DNA of 64,000 nt from contig NC_019771.1 of NCBI RefSeq assembly GCF_000317695.1, positions 6,171,501 to 6,235,500 on the forward strand. Direction: 5' to 3'. This document shows, one piece after another, positions 62,466 through 64,000 of the stretch. The number at the start of each line of letters is the position of its first letter. The first letter of the stretch is position 1. Under the pieces are notes generated by a model. The model saw nothing but the letters and a program-made list of their open reading frames with translations. It was not told the DNA's origin and searched no databases. This DNA is from Anabaena cylindrica PCC 7122 (GTDB taxonomy: Bacteria > Cyanobacteriota > Cyanobacteriia > Cyanobacteriales > Nostocaceae). Made by a program: the position numbers and the translations under genes.

Positions 62466-64000
62466 ATGGCAACTTCACGAGTTACTTCTGAAACTGTTGA
62501 GTTATTAAAGCAGATTAGTGGTGTGAGGCTGAGTCAACAGGATATAACACCTTTGATTATATTTTTAGCATCCTTAATAGTTGTTCTACGAGGTGTAGCA
62601 GAAGCGGATGGAATTGTAACAGAACAGGAAAAAGAATGTTGGGAAACAATTCTCCAGCGTTTTATAAAATCACCAAGAACAATAATAAACCTAATAGTGA
62701 GATATGTAAGTTCAGGAATGAAACTGCATCAGATTTATGCAGATTCCTCAGAATTTCTCACTCTAACAGATATACTGTCAAATTCGGAAAAGCTGATTTT
62801 GATTAGTCTTACCTATGAGATGTCATTTGTAGATAATGATATTAATTTACACGAGAAAAATTATATCGAAACAGTTGGTTATTGGCTAGGTATTGACCCT
62901 CAGCACTTACCTATATTGGAAGCTGGATTTACTCATGAAATAAATGTAGATCCAGATGCTTTAGAGGAAGTAAAAAATTTACTTGTGCCTGATCGTTTTT
63001 ATGCGCTAGATACTGAATTAATTGAGGCCGCTAATCATATTTTAGATTCTTTACCTGCAAAACTGGAAATAGAAACAAATGAACAGTTGACACCCCTATC
63101 TTATAGAGAGTTGAAAAAGTTCCAAGAATATTGTAAGAAATTACAATATTTTTGTTATCAAATTACCAATATAATTCAGGAATTTAGAAACCGTGGTTTT
63201 ATACCGCAAAGTTTGATAGGAGAGATTGCAGAAGTATCTCTCAAAATAAAATCTCAGAGGTTCAGATTAGCAGTAGTAGGGGAATTTAGTAAAGGAAAAT
63301 CAACCTTGTTAAATGCTTTAGTGGGTGAAGAAATTCAACCAGTAAGAGCAATTCCTTGTAGTGGTACAGTAACAGTTCTAAAATATGGGACTCAAAAGCG
63401 AGTAATTTGTCTCTATAAAGACGGAAGAAGTGAGGAAATTCCTCTTGATCAGTATAAAGTAAAAGCTGCAATTTCTAAAGAAGCTGCTGTAGAACATCGT
63501 AGTGATGAATTATTACAATCAGATATTGAAGAAATTATTTTTGAACATCCTGAATTAGCTTTATGTAAAAGTGGTGTAGAAATTGTTGATTCACCTGGGT
63601 TGAACGAACATCCTGATAGAACTGCTATTACTTACAAACTACTTAAAGAGACAGATGCAGTAATTTTCTTAACTAATGCAATGCATCTTCTGACTGAAAA
63701 AGAAAAAGAATTAATAAAAGATGTGAGATATCAACTTAATAACGGTGAAAGTAAAGAGGCGGCTGAGAATCTGTTTATATTAGTTAATTTCATGGATATG
63801 TTGGATAATGAAGAAGATCACCAAGACGTGAAGAAGCGACTTGAAACCTTTGTCGAATCTGAAAAATTACTCATTACAACAGGTCAAAACCGTGTTCATT
63901 ATATTTCTGCAAAAAAGGTATTAAAATCAATACAGAATGGGGATGATGATGACTATTTAAAATCCTTTCAAAGTTTTACTCAGTCTTTGGAAAGATTTTT
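62466..64000 (+). CDS. TerB-dynamin GTPase fusion, cut by window edge
   Basis: The frame is open from ATG 62466 to the window end (511 codons). The N-terminal part (about 25-145) resembles a TerB domain (IVVLRGVAEADGIVTEQEKE and a second half SLTYEMSFVDNDINLHEKN). After a helical linker the dynamin-type GTPase begins: G1 GEFSKGKS at 272-279, then STLLNALVGEE, G2 region PCSGTVTV, and G3 DSPG at 375-378 in VDSPGLNEHP. Bacterial dynamin-like proteins remodel or protect membranes. TerB is linked to envelope stress and tellurite or phage resistance systems. The C-terminal stalk and membrane-binding parts lie outside the window. Confidence 0.88.
   Translation, partial: MATSRVTSETVELLKQISGVRLSQQDITPLIIFLASLIVVLRGVAEADGIVTEQEKECWETILQRFIKSPRTIINLIVRYVSSGMKLHQIYADSSEFLTLTDILSNSEKLILISLTYEMSFVDNDINLHEKNYIETVGYWLGIDPQHLPILEAGFTHEINVDPDALEEVKNLLVPDRFYALDTELIEAANHILDSLPAKLEIETNEQLTPLSYRELKKFQEYCKKLQYFCYQITNIIQEFRNRGFIPQSLIGEIAEVSLKIKSQRFRLAVVGEFSKGKSTLLNALVGEEIQPVRAIPCSGTVTVLKYGTQKRVICLYKDGRSEEIPLDQYKVKAAISKEAAVEHRSDELLQSDIEEIIFEHPELALCKSGVEIVDSPGLNEHPDRTAITYKLLKETDAVIFLTNAMHLLTEKEKELIKDVRYQLNNGESKEAAENLFILVNFMDMLDNEEDHQDVKKRLETFVESEKLLITTGQNRVHYISAKKVLKSIQNGDDDDYLKSFQSFTQSLERF

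Overview
The window looks like a piece of chromosome from a filamentous, Nostocales-type cyanobacterium. The evidence is many GCGATCGC (HIP1) octamers, an AMIN-domain TonB receptor, an AT-rich background, and short interspersed repeats of the Anabaena/Nostoc kind. No species can be proved from the sequence alone.

Layout. Positions 1-5.2 kb hold the end of an unrecognised gene, a ThiF-like protein, two small secreted proteins that share an upstream operator, an intradiol-dioxygenase-like lipoprotein, and an OmpR-type response regulator with its histidine kinase. Positions 5.4-52.1 kb are one large iron-acquisition and siderophore locus. It begins with a PchR-like AraC regulator, a TonB-dependent receptor behind a perfect 21-bp tandem repeat, a siderophore-binding lipoprotein, a bis-histidine [2Fe-2S] protein (probable ferric-siderophore reductase) and an MFS exporter. 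Next, on the minus strand, come tailoring genes (PLP decarboxylase, two unknown proteins, class III aminotransferase, methyltransferase) and five megasynthase genes. On the plus strand follow an aryl carrier protein, an aryl-acid ligase, an MbtI-like salicylate synthase, a KAS III-ACP fusion and a Cy-A-PCP NRPS. Positions 52.2-54.2 kb carry two AidA/PixA-like inclusion-body genes between roughly 100-bp inverted repeats. Positions 54.2-64 kb hold ordinary genes (RhlE-like helicase, SDR, a photolyase-related small protein, a GT39/83-like membrane protein, TldD) and, at the edge, a coiled-coil protein divergent from a TerB-dynamin GTPase.

How the cluster works together. Specificity residues read by hand give: salicylate; Ser or Cys (heterocyclised); two ketide extensions, each with ketoreduction; Thr; D-Ser (epimerase); Ser; then an aromatic residue, probably Tyr, released by a thioester reductase. 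An aminotransferase and an N-methyltransferase stand next to the reductase gene. This is the order needed for anachelin, the Anabaena cylindrica siderophore built from salicylate, a Ser-derived trihydroxy-aminoheptanoate, Thr-D-Ser-Ser, and a dimethylated dihydroxy-tetrahydroquinolinium made from Tyr. I therefore read the locus as an anachelin-type biosynthesis, export, uptake and reduction cluster.

Oddities inside it are a second PKS whose acyltransferase has lost its catalytic Ser and about 86 residues, a KAS III-like protein with His replaced by Asn, a hybrid Cys/Thr specificity code in the Cy module, and adenylation domains whose flanks are nearly identical at DNA level while one core differs. 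ABC permease/ATPase, TonB/ExbBD, phosphopantetheinyl transferase and a recognisable tyrosine hydroxylase are not seen in the window.
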